Source: Pimelobacter simplex
GTDB taxonomy: Bacteria; Actinomycetota; Actinomycetes; Propionibacteriales; Nocardioidaceae
Direction: 5' to 3'
NCBI GenBank assembly: GCA_016803235.1
Contig: JADCLI010000013.1
Span: 51,866-115,865 of the forward strand
Length of the DNA: 64,000 nucleotides
The notes beneath the pieces were generated by a model that worked only from the letters and a program-made list of their open reading frames with translations, ran no database searches and was not told the DNA's origin. The position numbers were made by a program, and so were the translations under genes. Position 1 is the stretch's first letter, and each line of letters opens with the position of its first letter. This document shows positions 56,465 through 63,982 of the stretch, piece by piece.

Positions 56465-57018
56465 ACGCCCGCCGGGACCTGGCGGAGGCCGTGCGTGAGC
56501 TCGCCTCCGTCATGGCCGTCACCGACGTCGCCGACCGGGACATGGCACAGGCGGCCGCATCGGTGCGCGAGCTGGCCAAGCGGCTGCAGGAGCGGCAGCT
56601 GGCCGACGTGCCGCGGACGCCGTACGACGAGGCGGTCGGTGCCACCCGCTACGGCTGGCACCTGGACAACCCCGCCCTGCCCGGCCTGGGCATGGTCTTC
56701 GAGGACGGCAGGGTCGCCGCGACGATCCCCGACGGACTGGGGAAGGCGTACGCCGGTCCGCCGGGCAAGCTCCACGGCGGTGTCGGCGCGCTCCTGCTCG
56801 ACGTGCTGCTGTCGAGCCTGGTCCAGCACCACGGCGTCCGTGCCGTGACCGCGGCGCTCGCCGTCGACTACCGGGCGGCCACCGCGCTCGACGCACCGCT
56901 GCGCCTCACCGGCGAGATCGTCGGTCGCACCGGGCGGAAGGTCGAGACGGTCGGTGCGCTGTGGTGCGGTGGGATCGCGACCGTCGAGGCGCGAGGGTTG
57001 TTCGTGCAGGTCGGTTGA
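56461..57018 (+). CDS. PaaI-type hotdog thioesterase
   Basis: A 185-residue protein. GTG 56461 overlaps the previous stop by four bases. The C-terminal hotdog contains GKLHGGVGALLLDVLLSSLV, the PaaI motif with the catalytic-type Asp, and ALAVDYRAAT. A helical N-terminal region of ~55 residues is extra. Pairing with the PaaY-like protein and a MaoC-type hydratase suggests housekeeping of CoA intermediates. Confidence 0.85.
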   Translation: MNARRDLAEAVRELASVMAVTDVADRDMAQAAASVRELAKRLQERQLADVPRTPYDEAVGATRYGWHLDNPALPGLGMVFEDGRVAATIPDGLGKAYAGPPGKLHGGVGALLLDVLLSSLVQHHGVRAVTAALAVDYRAATALDAPLRLTGEIVGRTGRKVETVGALWCGGIATVEARGLFVQVG

Positions 57019-57036
57019 GGCTGAGCCTCGGACACG

Positions 57037-57912
57037 TCACAGCTCGCCGGCGTCGCGCTTGTTCGACTCCGCCATGGCGGCAGCGTCGAGGCCGGCGAGC
57101 GAGTCGACGGTCACCTCGGCGTTGTGCGAGTGCGCGGCGTGGTGGAGACCGAAGACCGAGTCCATGCCGGCGCGCTGGCCCATCAGGTCCTCCGCCTGGT
57201 TGATCGCCTTCTTGGTGAGCGCGAGGCCGAGGCGGGGCATGGCGGCGATCCGGCGCGCCATCTCGTCGACCGCGGCGTCCAGATCGGGACGGGGCACGAC
57301 GTGGTTGACCATGCCGAGCTCGTGGGCGCGGCGGGCGTCGAAGCGCCCGCCGGTGTAGAGGAACTCCTTGGCGGCGCGGGGGTTCATCACCCACGGGTGG
57401 GCGAAGTACTCCACGCCGGGGATGCCCATCTTGACGACCGGGTCCTGGAAGAAGGCGTCGTCCGAGGCGATGATGAAGTCGCAGACCCAGGCGAGCATCA
57501 GGCCGCCGGCGACGCAGGCGCCCTGGACCTTCGCGATGACCGGCTTGGGGATCTCGCGCCAGCGGCGGCACATGCCGAGGTAGACCTCGGACTCGCGGGC
57601 GAAGCGGGCGTCGACGCCCTGGGCGCCGACGTGGTCCCACCAGATGACGGCCTTGCGCTCGAAGGACTCGTGGATGTCGCGGCCCGGGGTGCCGATGTCG
57701 TGGCCGCCGCAGAAGTGCTTGCCGTTGCCGCCGAGCACGATCACCTTCACGGCGTCGTCGTCGACGGCGTCGGTGAAGGCCCGGTCGAGGGCGTAGGTGA
57801 CCTTCGAGTTCTGGGCGTTGGCGTACTCCGGCCGGTTGAGCGTCACATAGGCGATGCCGTCGCGGACGTCATACGTCACCACCGGCTCGGTGGTCGTGGT
57901 CTCGTCGCTCAT
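57037..57912 (-). CDS. enoyl-CoA hydratase/isomerase-fold protein without the catalytic glutamates
   Basis: A 291-residue crotonase-superfamily protein, longer than the usual ~260. The oxyanion motif GKHFCGGHDIG (64-74) and GACVAGG (131-137) are intact. Aligned by eye to rat mitochondrial enoyl-CoA hydratase, the two catalytic Glu positions (144 and 164) correspond to Met139 and Val159, so simple hydration is unlikely. Conserved EVYLGMCRRWREIPKP and GIPGVEYFAHPWV are typical of an actinobacterial subgroup with no known reaction, as I recall it. Operator 8 is shared with the divergent MaoC gene. Confidence 0.85.
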   Translation of the reverse strand: MSDETTTTEPVVTYDVRDGIAYVTLNRPEYANAQNSKVTYALDRAFTDAVDDDAVKVIVLGGNGKHFCGGHDIGTPGRDIHESFERKAVIWWDHVGAQGVDARFARESEVYLGMCRRWREIPKPVIAKVQGACVAGGLMLAWVCDFIIASDDAFFQDPVVKMGIPGVEYFAHPWVMNPRAAKEFLYTGGRFDARRAHELGMVNHVVPRPDLDAAVDEMARRIAAMPRLGLALTKKAINQAEDLMGQRAGMDSVFGLHHAAHSHNAEVTVDSLAGLDAAAMAESNKRDAGEL

Positions 57913-57938
57913 GAGTGCTCCCGGGGTCGTCGTACAAA

Positions 57939-57954
57939 CCTAGCGTTTGCTTGG
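57939..57954. promoter_or_regulatory. KstR2-like operator 8 (CCTAGC-GTTT-GCTTGG)
   Basis: An exact element in the 54-bp gap between the divergent enoyl-CoA-hydratase-fold and MaoC genes, 26 bp and 12 bp from the respective starts. It should control both. Confidence 0.85.
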
Positions 57955-57966
57955 TATCGTAGCAGG

Positions 57967-58779
57967 ATGACGACGCAACCCGACCTCGATGTGACCGACA
58001 CCGCTGACTGGGCCGGCCGGCCCCTCGGGGAGCGCGAGGTCAGCTGGGACGAGCGCGACGCGATCCTGTTCGCGCTCGCGGTCGGTGCCCCCGCAGACCG
58101 GCTCGACCTGGTCTTCGAGCGCGACCTGCAGGTGCTGCCGACCTTCGCGCTGACCCTCGCCCAGTGGGCGCCCGACGTGCTCGGGTCGGCCGGTGCCTTC
58201 GACGTCGGTACGGCGCTGCACGGCTCGCAACGGCTCGAGGTGCTCGCCCCGATGCCGGCGAGCGGCAGCACGCTGATGCAGGCGCGGGTGGGCAATGTGT
58301 GGGACAAGGGCGCCGCCGCGGTCTTCGAGGTCGTCGTCGAGTGCGAGTACGTCCGCGCCACCTGGTCGATCTTCGCGCCCGGGCGGGGCGGCTTCGGTGG
58401 CGAGCGCGGTCCGGGTCGCGCCGCGGGCCCCGAGGGTGAGCCGGTCGCGACCGTCGGTCTCGACGTGGCGGCGAACGCCGCCGCGCTCTACCGGCTCTCC
58501 GGCGACCGCCACCACATCCACATCGACCCGGTCGCCGCCGAGCGGATCGGCCAGTCGCGGCCGATCCTGCACGGCCTCGCGACCCTCTCGGCCGCCGTCC
58601 TCGCGGCCGCCGAGGCGCAGGGAGTCTCTCCGGCCGACCTGACCCTGCTCGAGGGCCGGTTCAGCAGCACCGTCTTCCCGGGCGAGCACCTGAGCGTCCC
58701 GGTCTGGGCCGACGGCTCGTTCCGCGTCGACACCGAGCGCGGTACGGCGATCGACGGCGCGCGCGCCCTCTTCGCGTGA
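57967..58779 (+). CDS. MaoC-type double-hotdog enoyl-CoA hydratase
   Basis: A 270-residue (R)-hydratase-like protein. The C-terminal hotdog contains the hydratase-2 type segment YRLSGDRHHIHIDPVAAERIG, with the conserved Asp and His but HH instead of the usual NP (GDxNPLH). The N-terminal hotdog is degenerate. The length fits ChsH/MaoC-like double-hotdog dehydratases. ATG 57967 was chosen; the ribosome-binding site is weak. It overlaps the MFS gene by four bases (GTGA). Confidence 0.84.
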   Translation: MTTQPDLDVTDTADWAGRPLGEREVSWDERDAILFALAVGAPADRLDLVFERDLQVLPTFALTLAQWAPDVLGSAGAFDVGTALHGSQRLEVLAPMPASGSTLMQARVGNVWDKGAAAVFEVVVECEYVRATWSIFAPGRGGFGGERGPGRAAGPEGEPVATVGLDVAANAAALYRLSGDRHHIHIDPVAAERIGQSRPILHGLATLSAAVLAAAEAQGVSPADLTLLEGRFSSTVFPGEHLSVPVWADGSFRVDTERGTAIDGARALFA

Positions 58780-60155
58780 CGACCGGGGCGGCGCCGGCGG
58801 CACCGTCGACGGTCCGGCTCGGGCCGGTCGTCGCGGTGCTCGCGGCCGCCGGCCTGGTCGGCATCCTGTCGCAGGCGCTGCTCATCCCACTGCTGGGCGA
58901 CCTGCCCGCCCGGCTCGACGTCAGCGGCGAGGCGGCGTCGTGGGCGATGACCATCTGCCTGGTCGCAGCAGCCGTGGCGACACCGGTCAGCGGTCGCCTC
59001 GCCGACATCGTCGGTCGCAAGCGGGTCCTGGTGTGCTGCCTGGTCGCGACCACCGTCGGCAGCGTGCTGTGCGCGAGCGGCGGGCACTACCCGCTGCTGC
59101 TCGCCGGCCGCGCGTTGCAGGGTGCGTCGAGCGCGGTCATCCCGCTCGGCATCAGCGCCCTGGCGGAGATCGCCGTCGGCATCGGGCTGCAGCGCGGCGC
59201 CGCGCTGATCAGCGCCACCATGGGCATCGGTACGGCGGGCGGCGTCGCGTTCTCCGGCCTGATCGCCGCCGTCGCCGACTGGACCGTGGTGTTCTGGGTG
59301 GCCGCCGGGCTCGGCGTCCTCGTCACCGCGGCCGTCCTGCTCGTGCTGCCGTCGCCCGCCGCGACCGCCCCCGGGCCTCGAGCATCCTTCGACGGCATCG
59401 GCTGCGTGCTGCTCGCCGTCGGCCTCGCCGCCGTCCTGCTCGCCGTCACCAACGGTGGTCGGTGGGGCTGGGCCGGTGCGCCGACGCTCGGGTGCGCCGT
59501 CGGTGGCCTGGTCGTGCTCGTCGCCTGGTGGCGCTGGGAGCGGCGTACGACGGAGCCGCTCGTCGACCTCGACTCGGCACTCGAGCCGCGGATGGCGCTG
59601 GTCCAGACCGCCTCGGTGCTCGCCGGCGTCGCGATGTTCACCCACGTGCTGGTGCTGCCGGTCCTGCTGCAGCACCCGGTCGACGGCGCCGCCGCGACGG
59701 TCCTGGTCGCCGGACTCTGCCTGGTCCCGGCGGGTGTGGCGATGATGCTCGCGGCCCCGCTCGGCTCCTGGCTGGTCGAGCGCCGCGGTGCCCGGTGGGC
59801 GCTCGCCGCGGGCCTGGTCTGCAGCAGCGCCGGGTACGCCGCCTCCGCGGCCACCGCCCGCTGGCCCGCCGCCGTGGTCGTCGCCTCGGTCGCGATCGGG
59901 ATCGGCATCGGCCTGTCCTTCGCGACCCTGCCCTTCCTCGTCGTCGGGCTCACCGCGCCCGAGGCGGTCGGCGCGGCCAACGGCCTCAACACCCTGATGC
60001 GGATGATCGGTGCCTCGGTGTCGAGCGCCGTCGTCGGTGCGCTGCTCGCGGTGCACGCCGGCACGGCCGCCGGCTACGCCCTGGCCTACGGCTGGGGCGC
60101 GGTCGCGGCGGCGGTCGGCGCGCTGCTCGCCGTACGACTGCCCAAGGGGCTGTAG
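58776..60155 (+). CDS. MFS transporter (DHA2-like drug/metabolite exporter)
   Basis: A 459-residue membrane protein with about 14 hydrophobic segments. The loop motif A region is GRLADIVGRKRVL. GTG 58776 overlaps the MaoC stop, so it is probably expressed from operator 8. The substrate is unknown; export of an acid or amine intermediate is conceivable. Its convergent neighbour is a PLP decarboxylase. Confidence 0.85.
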   Translation: MTTGAAPAAPSTVRLGPVVAVLAAAGLVGILSQALLIPLLGDLPARLDVSGEAASWAMTICLVAAAVATPVSGRLADIVGRKRVLVCCLVATTVGSVLCASGGHYPLLLAGRALQGASSAVIPLGISALAEIAVGIGLQRGAALISATMGIGTAGGVAFSGLIAAVADWTVVFWVAAGLGVLVTAAVLLVLPSPAATAPGPRASFDGIGCVLLAVGLAAVLLAVTNGGRWGWAGAPTLGCAVGGLVVLVAWWRWERRTTEPLVDLDSALEPRMALVQTASVLAGVAMFTHVLVLPVLLQHPVDGAAATVLVAGLCLVPAGVAMMLAAPLGSWLVERRGARWALAAGLVCSSAGYAASAATARWPAAVVVASVAIGIGIGLSFATLPFLVVGLTAPEAVGAANGLNTLMRMIGASVSSAVVGALLAVHAGTAAGYALAYGWGAVAAAVGALLAVRLPKGL

Positions 60156-60163
60156 CCCGGCGG

Positions 60164-61516
60164 TCAGGCCGTCGTGGTCGTGAGGATGTCGATGACCGCC
60201 GCCGGGTCGGTCGCCGGGTTCACGAACGCCAGCCGCAGCACGGTCTCGCCGCGCCAGGACGTCGGTACGCAGAGGATCCGGCCGGCGCGGGAGAGCTCGT
60301 CGGACCACGCGTAGTAGTCGTCCCGGGTCCAGCCGGGGCGGTCGAACAGGAGCACCGACAGGTCCGGCTCCATCAGCAGGCGCAGGGTCGGGCTCTGCTC
60401 GATCGCGTCGGCGACCGCGCGGGTGGTGGCGAGCGTCCGCTCGACCGCCGCGGCGTACCGGTCGGTGCCGTGCACGGCCAGGCTGAACCAGAACGGCAGC
60501 CCGCGCACCCGCCGCGACAGGTGCACGGCGAGGTCGGTGGGGTTCCACGCCTCGCGGTCGATCCGGTCGAGGTACGACGCGTGCTGGCTGTGCGCCGCGC
60601 GGGCCAGGTCGGGGTCGCGATAGAGCAGCGCACAGCAGTCGTAGGGCGCGAACAGCCACTTGTGCGGGTCGACGATGAAGCTGTCCGCGCGCTCGATTCC
60701 GTGGAACCGGGGGCGGGCGGAGGGGGCGGCGAGTCCCGCGCCGCCGTACGCGCCGTCGACGTGGAGCCAGATGCCGTGCTCCTCGCAGACGTCGGCGACG
60801 TCGGCGAGGTCGTCGATGATGCCGGCGTTGGTGGTGCCGGCGGAGGCGACGACCGCGAAGACCCCGGGCTCGTCGGCGATGGCGGCGCGCAGCGCGGCGC
60901 CGGTGAGCTGGCCGCGGTCGCCCTCGGGGACCTCGACGACCTCGACGTCCATCACCCGCGCGTCGGCGAGGATCGAGGAGTGGGCGCCCGACGTGCAGGC
61001 GATCTTCCAGCCGCCCTCGGGGCGGGAGCCGCGGCGGGTGAGCGCGGTGTGCCGCGCGGTGACCAGGGCGGACAGGTTGCCGGAGGTGCCGCCGGAGACG
61101 AAGCAGCCGCCGGCGTCCGCGGGCCACCCGAGCAGCGACACCAGCCAGGCCAGCGCCTCGTTCTCGGCGAAGATCGCGCCGGCGCCGGCCTCCCAGGTGC
61201 CGCCGAAGATGTTGAAGCTCGACACCACGGCGTCGAAGGCGAGCGCGGCGCGGGTCGGCGCGGCCGCGATGTAGGCCAGGTTGAGCGGGTCGTCCTGCGC
61301 GCGGGTGGCGGGGGCGATGACGTCCTGGAAGACGGAGAAGGCCGCGTCGACGCCGATCCCCGCGGGGGTGATCGTGGTCCCGGCGTCGGCGCGCAGCGCC
61401 GAGATCGGGCGCGCGGTGGTCTTCGGGTCGGACGGGCTGGAGATCCGGGCGGACGCGATCTTCACGGCGGCTTCGGTGACGTGACGCTCGTCGCCCCAGA
61501 TGTGGGTGGCCTGCAT
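60164..61516 (-). CDS. PLP-dependent group II amino acid decarboxylase
   Basis: A 450-residue fold-type I enzyme. The Schiff-base lysine is Lys286 in FIVDPHKWLFAP, with HVDGAYGG (PLP aspartate) before it and SGGTSGNLSA near 145. The layout fits aromatic-L-amino-acid / L-2,4-diaminobutyrate-type decarboxylases. Divergent AsnC and TetR regulators suggest amino-acid-responsive control. Convergence with the MFS gene could mean the amine product is exported, but they are on different strands. The substrate is uncertain. Confidence 0.87.
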   Translation of the reverse strand: MQATHIWGDERHVTEAAVKIASARISSPSDPKTTARPISALRADAGTTITPAGIGVDAAFSVFQDVIAPATRAQDDPLNLAYIAAAPTRAALAFDAVVSSFNIFGGTWEAGAGAIFAENEALAWLVSLLGWPADAGGCFVSGGTSGNLSALVTARHTALTRRGSRPEGGWKIACTSGAHSSILADARVMDVEVVEVPEGDRGQLTGAALRAAIADEPGVFAVVASAGTTNAGIIDDLADVADVCEEHGIWLHVDGAYGGAGLAAPSARPRFHGIERADSFIVDPHKWLFAPYDCCALLYRDPDLARAAHSQHASYLDRIDREAWNPTDLAVHLSRRVRGLPFWFSLAVHGTDRYAAAVERTLATTRAVADAIEQSPTLRLLMEPDLSVLLFDRPGWTRDDYYAWSDELSRAGRILCVPTSWRGETVLRLAFVNPATDPAAVIDILTTTTA

Positions 61517-61635
61517 GGGCCGAGCAGATCAGGTCCGCGTCGGGACCCACAACCTGACCACCACGAGGTGGTCAGGGTGCACAGATCTGCCCGACATGCT
61601 GCCTTTGAGATAGACAGAATGGCTAGATTGGGCGG
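61517..61635. promoter_or_regulatory. divergent decarboxylase/AsnC promoter with a 10-bp inverted repeat
   Basis: CCTGACCACC (61553-61562) and GGTGGTCAGG (61567-61576) are exact complements with a 4-bp spacer. The rest of the gap is AT-rich toward the AsnC start (TTTGAGATAGACAGAATGGCTAG). Such a palindrome between a target gene and its AsnC/Lrp regulator is a typical binding site, though it could also form an RNA hairpin. Confidence 0.65.
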
Positions 61636-62151
61636 ATGCTGACCCTGGATCAGGTCGACCTCGCGCTGCTCACCGCGCTCACCGAGCACCCACGCGCCGG
61701 CGACCTCGAGCTGTCGCGCCTGACGAAGGTCGCCCGCGCCACCGTGCAGAGCCGGTTGCGCCGGTTGACCGAGGCCGGCGTGATCGCCGACTGGGACCCG
61801 ACCCTCGATGTCGCCGCCGCCGGCTTCGAGGTGCAGGCCTACGTCACTCTCGAGATCGCGCAGGGTGCCCTCGACGAGGTCGCCCGCGACCTCGAGCAGA
61901 TCCCGCAGGTGCTCGAGGCGTACGTCACCACCGGGTCCTTCGACGTGCTGTGCCGGGTCGCGACCCGCTCCCACCCCGAGCTGCAGGCCACGCTGGTGCG
62001 GATCGACCAGGCCGCCGCGGTCGTGCGGTCGACCAGCGTGATGGTGCTGTCGGTGCTCGTGCCGCCGCGGGTGCTCCCGCTGCTGGCCAGTGCGGAGCCC
62101 GTGCCGAGCCGGCGCGCGCCGGCGTACCGGTCCGGCGGAGGTGACGCATGA
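61636..62151 (+). CDS. Lrp/AsnC family transcriptional regulator
   Basis: A 171-residue regulator starting LTLDQVDLALLTALTEHPR. The helix-turn-helix is LELSRLTKVARATVQSRLRRLTEAGVI; a RAM-type ligand domain follows with TTGSFDVLCRV. It is divergent from the PLP decarboxylase and overlaps the following TetR gene by four bases. It probably senses the decarboxylase's amino acid substrate. Confidence 0.87.
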   Translation: MLTLDQVDLALLTALTEHPRAGDLELSRLTKVARATVQSRLRRLTEAGVIADWDPTLDVAAAGFEVQAYVTLEIAQGALDEVARDLEQIPQVLEAYVTTGSFDVLCRVATRSHPELQATLVRIDQAAAVVRSTSVMVLSVLVPPRVLPLLASAEPVPSRRAPAYRSGGGDA

Positions 62152-62741
62152 CGCGGATCGCGGCCGAGGACCGGCGCCAGCAGCTGGTGGACGCGGCGAT
62201 CCGGGTGATGGCCCGCGACGGTGTGTCCCGGGCGACGACCCGCTCCATCGTCGGCGAGGCCGGCATGGCGCTCGCCGCCTTCCACTACTGCTTCCGCTCC
62301 AAGGCCGAGCTGCTCGAGCGTGTCGCCGGGGAGATCCTGGCCCGCACGCTCAGCCCGGCGCTGGAGATCCTGACCGGCGAGGGGACGGTGGAGGAGCGGG
62401 TGCGCTCCGGCATGGCGTCGTACTGGAGGCACGTCGTCGAGCACCCCGACGAGCACCGGCTCACCTACGAGATCACCCAGTACGCCGGCCGCACCGACGG
62501 ACTGGAGGCACTGGCCCGGCACCAGTACCGCGGGTACGTCGACGCGCACCGCAGCCTGCTCGAGGCGTTGATCGCGCACGACGGGCTCGCCCTGGCGCGG
62601 CCGGTCGAGGACGTCGCCCGCTACCTCGCGGCGGTCGTCGACGGGATCACCCTGCTCTACCTCAACGAGGGCGACGCGGCCGCGGCCGAGGCCGCGCTCG
62701 GTGTGGCCGTCGACCACGTGCTCGGGCTGCTGGGCCGCTGA
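62148..62741 (+). CDS. TetR family transcriptional regulator
   Basis: A 197-residue repressor whose ATG overlaps the AsnC stop. The helix-turn-helix is VSRATTRSIVGEAGMALAAFHYCF, a BetI-like pattern, with a TetR_C ligand domain (YAGRTDGLEALARHQ). Co-expression with an AsnC regulator is uncommon. The target is unknown; the divergent decarboxylase is the nearest candidate. Confidence 0.85.
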   Translation: MTRIAAEDRRQQLVDAAIRVMARDGVSRATTRSIVGEAGMALAAFHYCFRSKAELLERVAGEILARTLSPALEILTGEGTVEERVRSGMASYWRHVVEHPDEHRLTYEITQYAGRTDGLEALARHQYRGYVDAHRSLLEALIAHDGLALARPVEDVARYLAAVVDGITLLYLNEGDAAAAEAALGVAVDHVLGLLGR

Positions 62742-62752
62742 GCACGGTCGGG

Positions 62753-62980
62753 TCAGTCGTCCTCGGCGTCGTCGGCGTCGTCGGGGTCGTCGGCGTCGTC
62801 GGCGTCGTCGGGGTCGTCGTCGGCGACCACCTCGCCCTCGAGCAGGTGCTCGACCATCCCCTGCGCCTGCCCGGGCGTCGGCGGCGCGTCGAAGTCCTCG
62901 GTCGCCGGCACCAGCTCGTAGAGCTCGGCCAGGCCCACCTCGTCGCCCGGGCGCGTGTCATCGGCCCTCTGGTCCCCCAT
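62753..62980 (-). CDS. small acidic protein with an Asp-rich repetitive tail
   Basis: A 75-residue predicted protein. It starts MGDQRADDTRPGDE, has a central GQAQGMVEHLLEGEVVADDD segment and ends in (DD A/P)-type repeats encoded by GTCGTCGGC-like units. The upstream TAGGCT on the minus strand is a possible -10 very close to the ATG, consistent with leaderless expression. No domain was recognised; low complexity makes the reading-frame call moderate. Confidence 0.5.
   Translation of the reverse strand: MGDQRADDTRPGDEVGLAELYELVPATEDFDAPPTPGQAQGMVEHLLEGEVVADDDPDDADDADDPDDADDAEDD
62757..62822. repeat. GTC-rich tandem repeat (9-bp unit) encoding the Asp tail
   Basis: Repeated GTCGTCGGC/GGG units occur over about 65 bp with near-perfect periodicity. 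On the minus strand they encode GAC-rich Asp-Asp-Ala/Pro motifs. Copy number may vary by slippage. Boundaries are approximate. Confidence 0.75.
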
Positions 62981-63199
62981 GCCCCGAGCCTAGTGTCCTG
63001 TCCGGCTGATGCGCGGCCATGTTCGGCGGCCCGGCACGCGCCCCGCGGCGTTGCCGACGCGACAACCCGGTAAGGCGGAACTTTTTTCTCGGGAACCTGC
63101 TGACAACACCGCAGTCGCTCTGGCATGCTACTCACGCCGCCGCAGGTGACCCGAGACGCCTGCGGCGGCTTCCATTTCTCCTCGCGCTGCGATCCGGGC
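62981..63199. other. intergenic region with terminator
   Basis: A 219-bp stretch between two minus-strand genes. Besides the hairpin at 63136-63169 it holds an AACTTTTTTCTC T-tract at about 63079 and no convincing gene. Confidence 0.5.
63136..63169. terminator. 11-bp hairpin terminator
   Basis: GCCGCCGCAGG (63136-63146) and CCTGCGGCGGC (63159-63169) pair perfectly with a 12-base loop. On the plus strand it is followed by TTCCATTTCTCC, a U-rich tail. On the minus strand it lies about 30 bp beyond the stop of the membrane-anchored protein gene, which it could terminate. Confidence 0.7.
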
Positions 63200-63982
63200 T
63201 CAGGACTTGAACAGCAGCGCGGTCTTGAAGTCGGTGTTCATGTCGTTGACCAGCGAGGTCAGCTTCTTCTCCGGCACCTTCACCCTCGACGTGCCGACGG
63301 TGACGGCGACGATGTTGCCGTAGACGCCGGAGTTCCACTGGCCCTGGACGAACGAGGGGTACAGGCTGCCGTCGGGCAGCTCGAGGTCGGTGTCCTTCAT
63401 CGCCCCCTGGGCCGCCTTGGCGTGCCGCTCGGTGTCGAAGACGAGGAACAGGTGGGTCAATCGCACCTTGCCGCCGAGGGCGGTGAAGACCCACTGGGCG
63501 GCGTGCTCGCAGCGCTGGTCGGTCAGCGTCGAGCCCTTCTCGACCGGCGCGCAGGTCGGGTGGTCCGTGGAGCTGACCAGGGTCGCGTGGTGCTCGACGT
63601 CGCCGAGCTTGAAGTCCCAGTCGCCCGGGAAGTCGGCCACCTTCACGTCGGTGTGGATGTCGTCGTCGGTGTCGTCGGACGGGGTGTACGGCGTCGACGG
63701 GCCCGAGTCGGGTGTGGCGGGGCTGCCCTCGGTCGTCGCCCCGGAGGTCGTCTCCGAGGTCGGCTCGGAGGAGGGTGCCGTGGTGGTCCGGCTCCGGTCC
63801 GGCCCGTCGGCCGCCCGGTCGTCGTCGGCACCGCCGGCGACGAGGAAGGCGCCGACCGCGACCCCGGCGAGCAGCACGATGGCGAGCAGGACGCCGCCGA
63901 CCACCAACGCGACCCGCGCGCCCCTGCCCTGCTGCGGCGGGGGACCGAAGGGCGGGTACGGCGGCGGCGTCCTGCTCGCCAT
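63200..63982 (-). CDS. membrane-anchored extracytoplasmic protein of unknown function
   Basis: A 260-residue protein from ATG 63982 (an earlier start outside the window cannot be excluded; no Shine-Dalgarno is visible in the last 18 bases). A Pro-rich cytoplasmic N-terminus is followed by one transmembrane helix (VALVVGGVLLAIVLLAGVAVGAFLVAGG, ~22-50), a Ser/Thr/Asp-rich linker to ~110 and a C-terminal domain with two cysteines (HPTCAPVEK and DQRCEHAAQW). The domain is not recognised; it resembles uncharacterised actinobacterial exported domains. Confidence 0.8.
   Translation of the reverse strand: MASRTPPPYPPFGPPPQQGRGARVALVVGGVLLAIVLLAGVAVGAFLVAGGADDDRAADGPDRSRTTTAPSSEPTSETTSGATTEGSPATPDSGPSTPYTPSDDTDDDIHTDVKVADFPGDWDFKLGDVEHHATLVSSTDHPTCAPVEKGSTLTDQRCEHAAQWVFTALGGKVRLTHLFLVFDTERHAKAAQGAMKDTDLELPDGSLYPSFVQGQWNSGVYGNIVAVTVGTSRVKVPEKKLTSLVNDMNTDFKTALLFKS

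Noticed and set aside
62757-62822. CRISPR-like repeats
   Set aside because: The units are 9 bp, contiguous, without spacers, and encode a low-complexity Asp tail.
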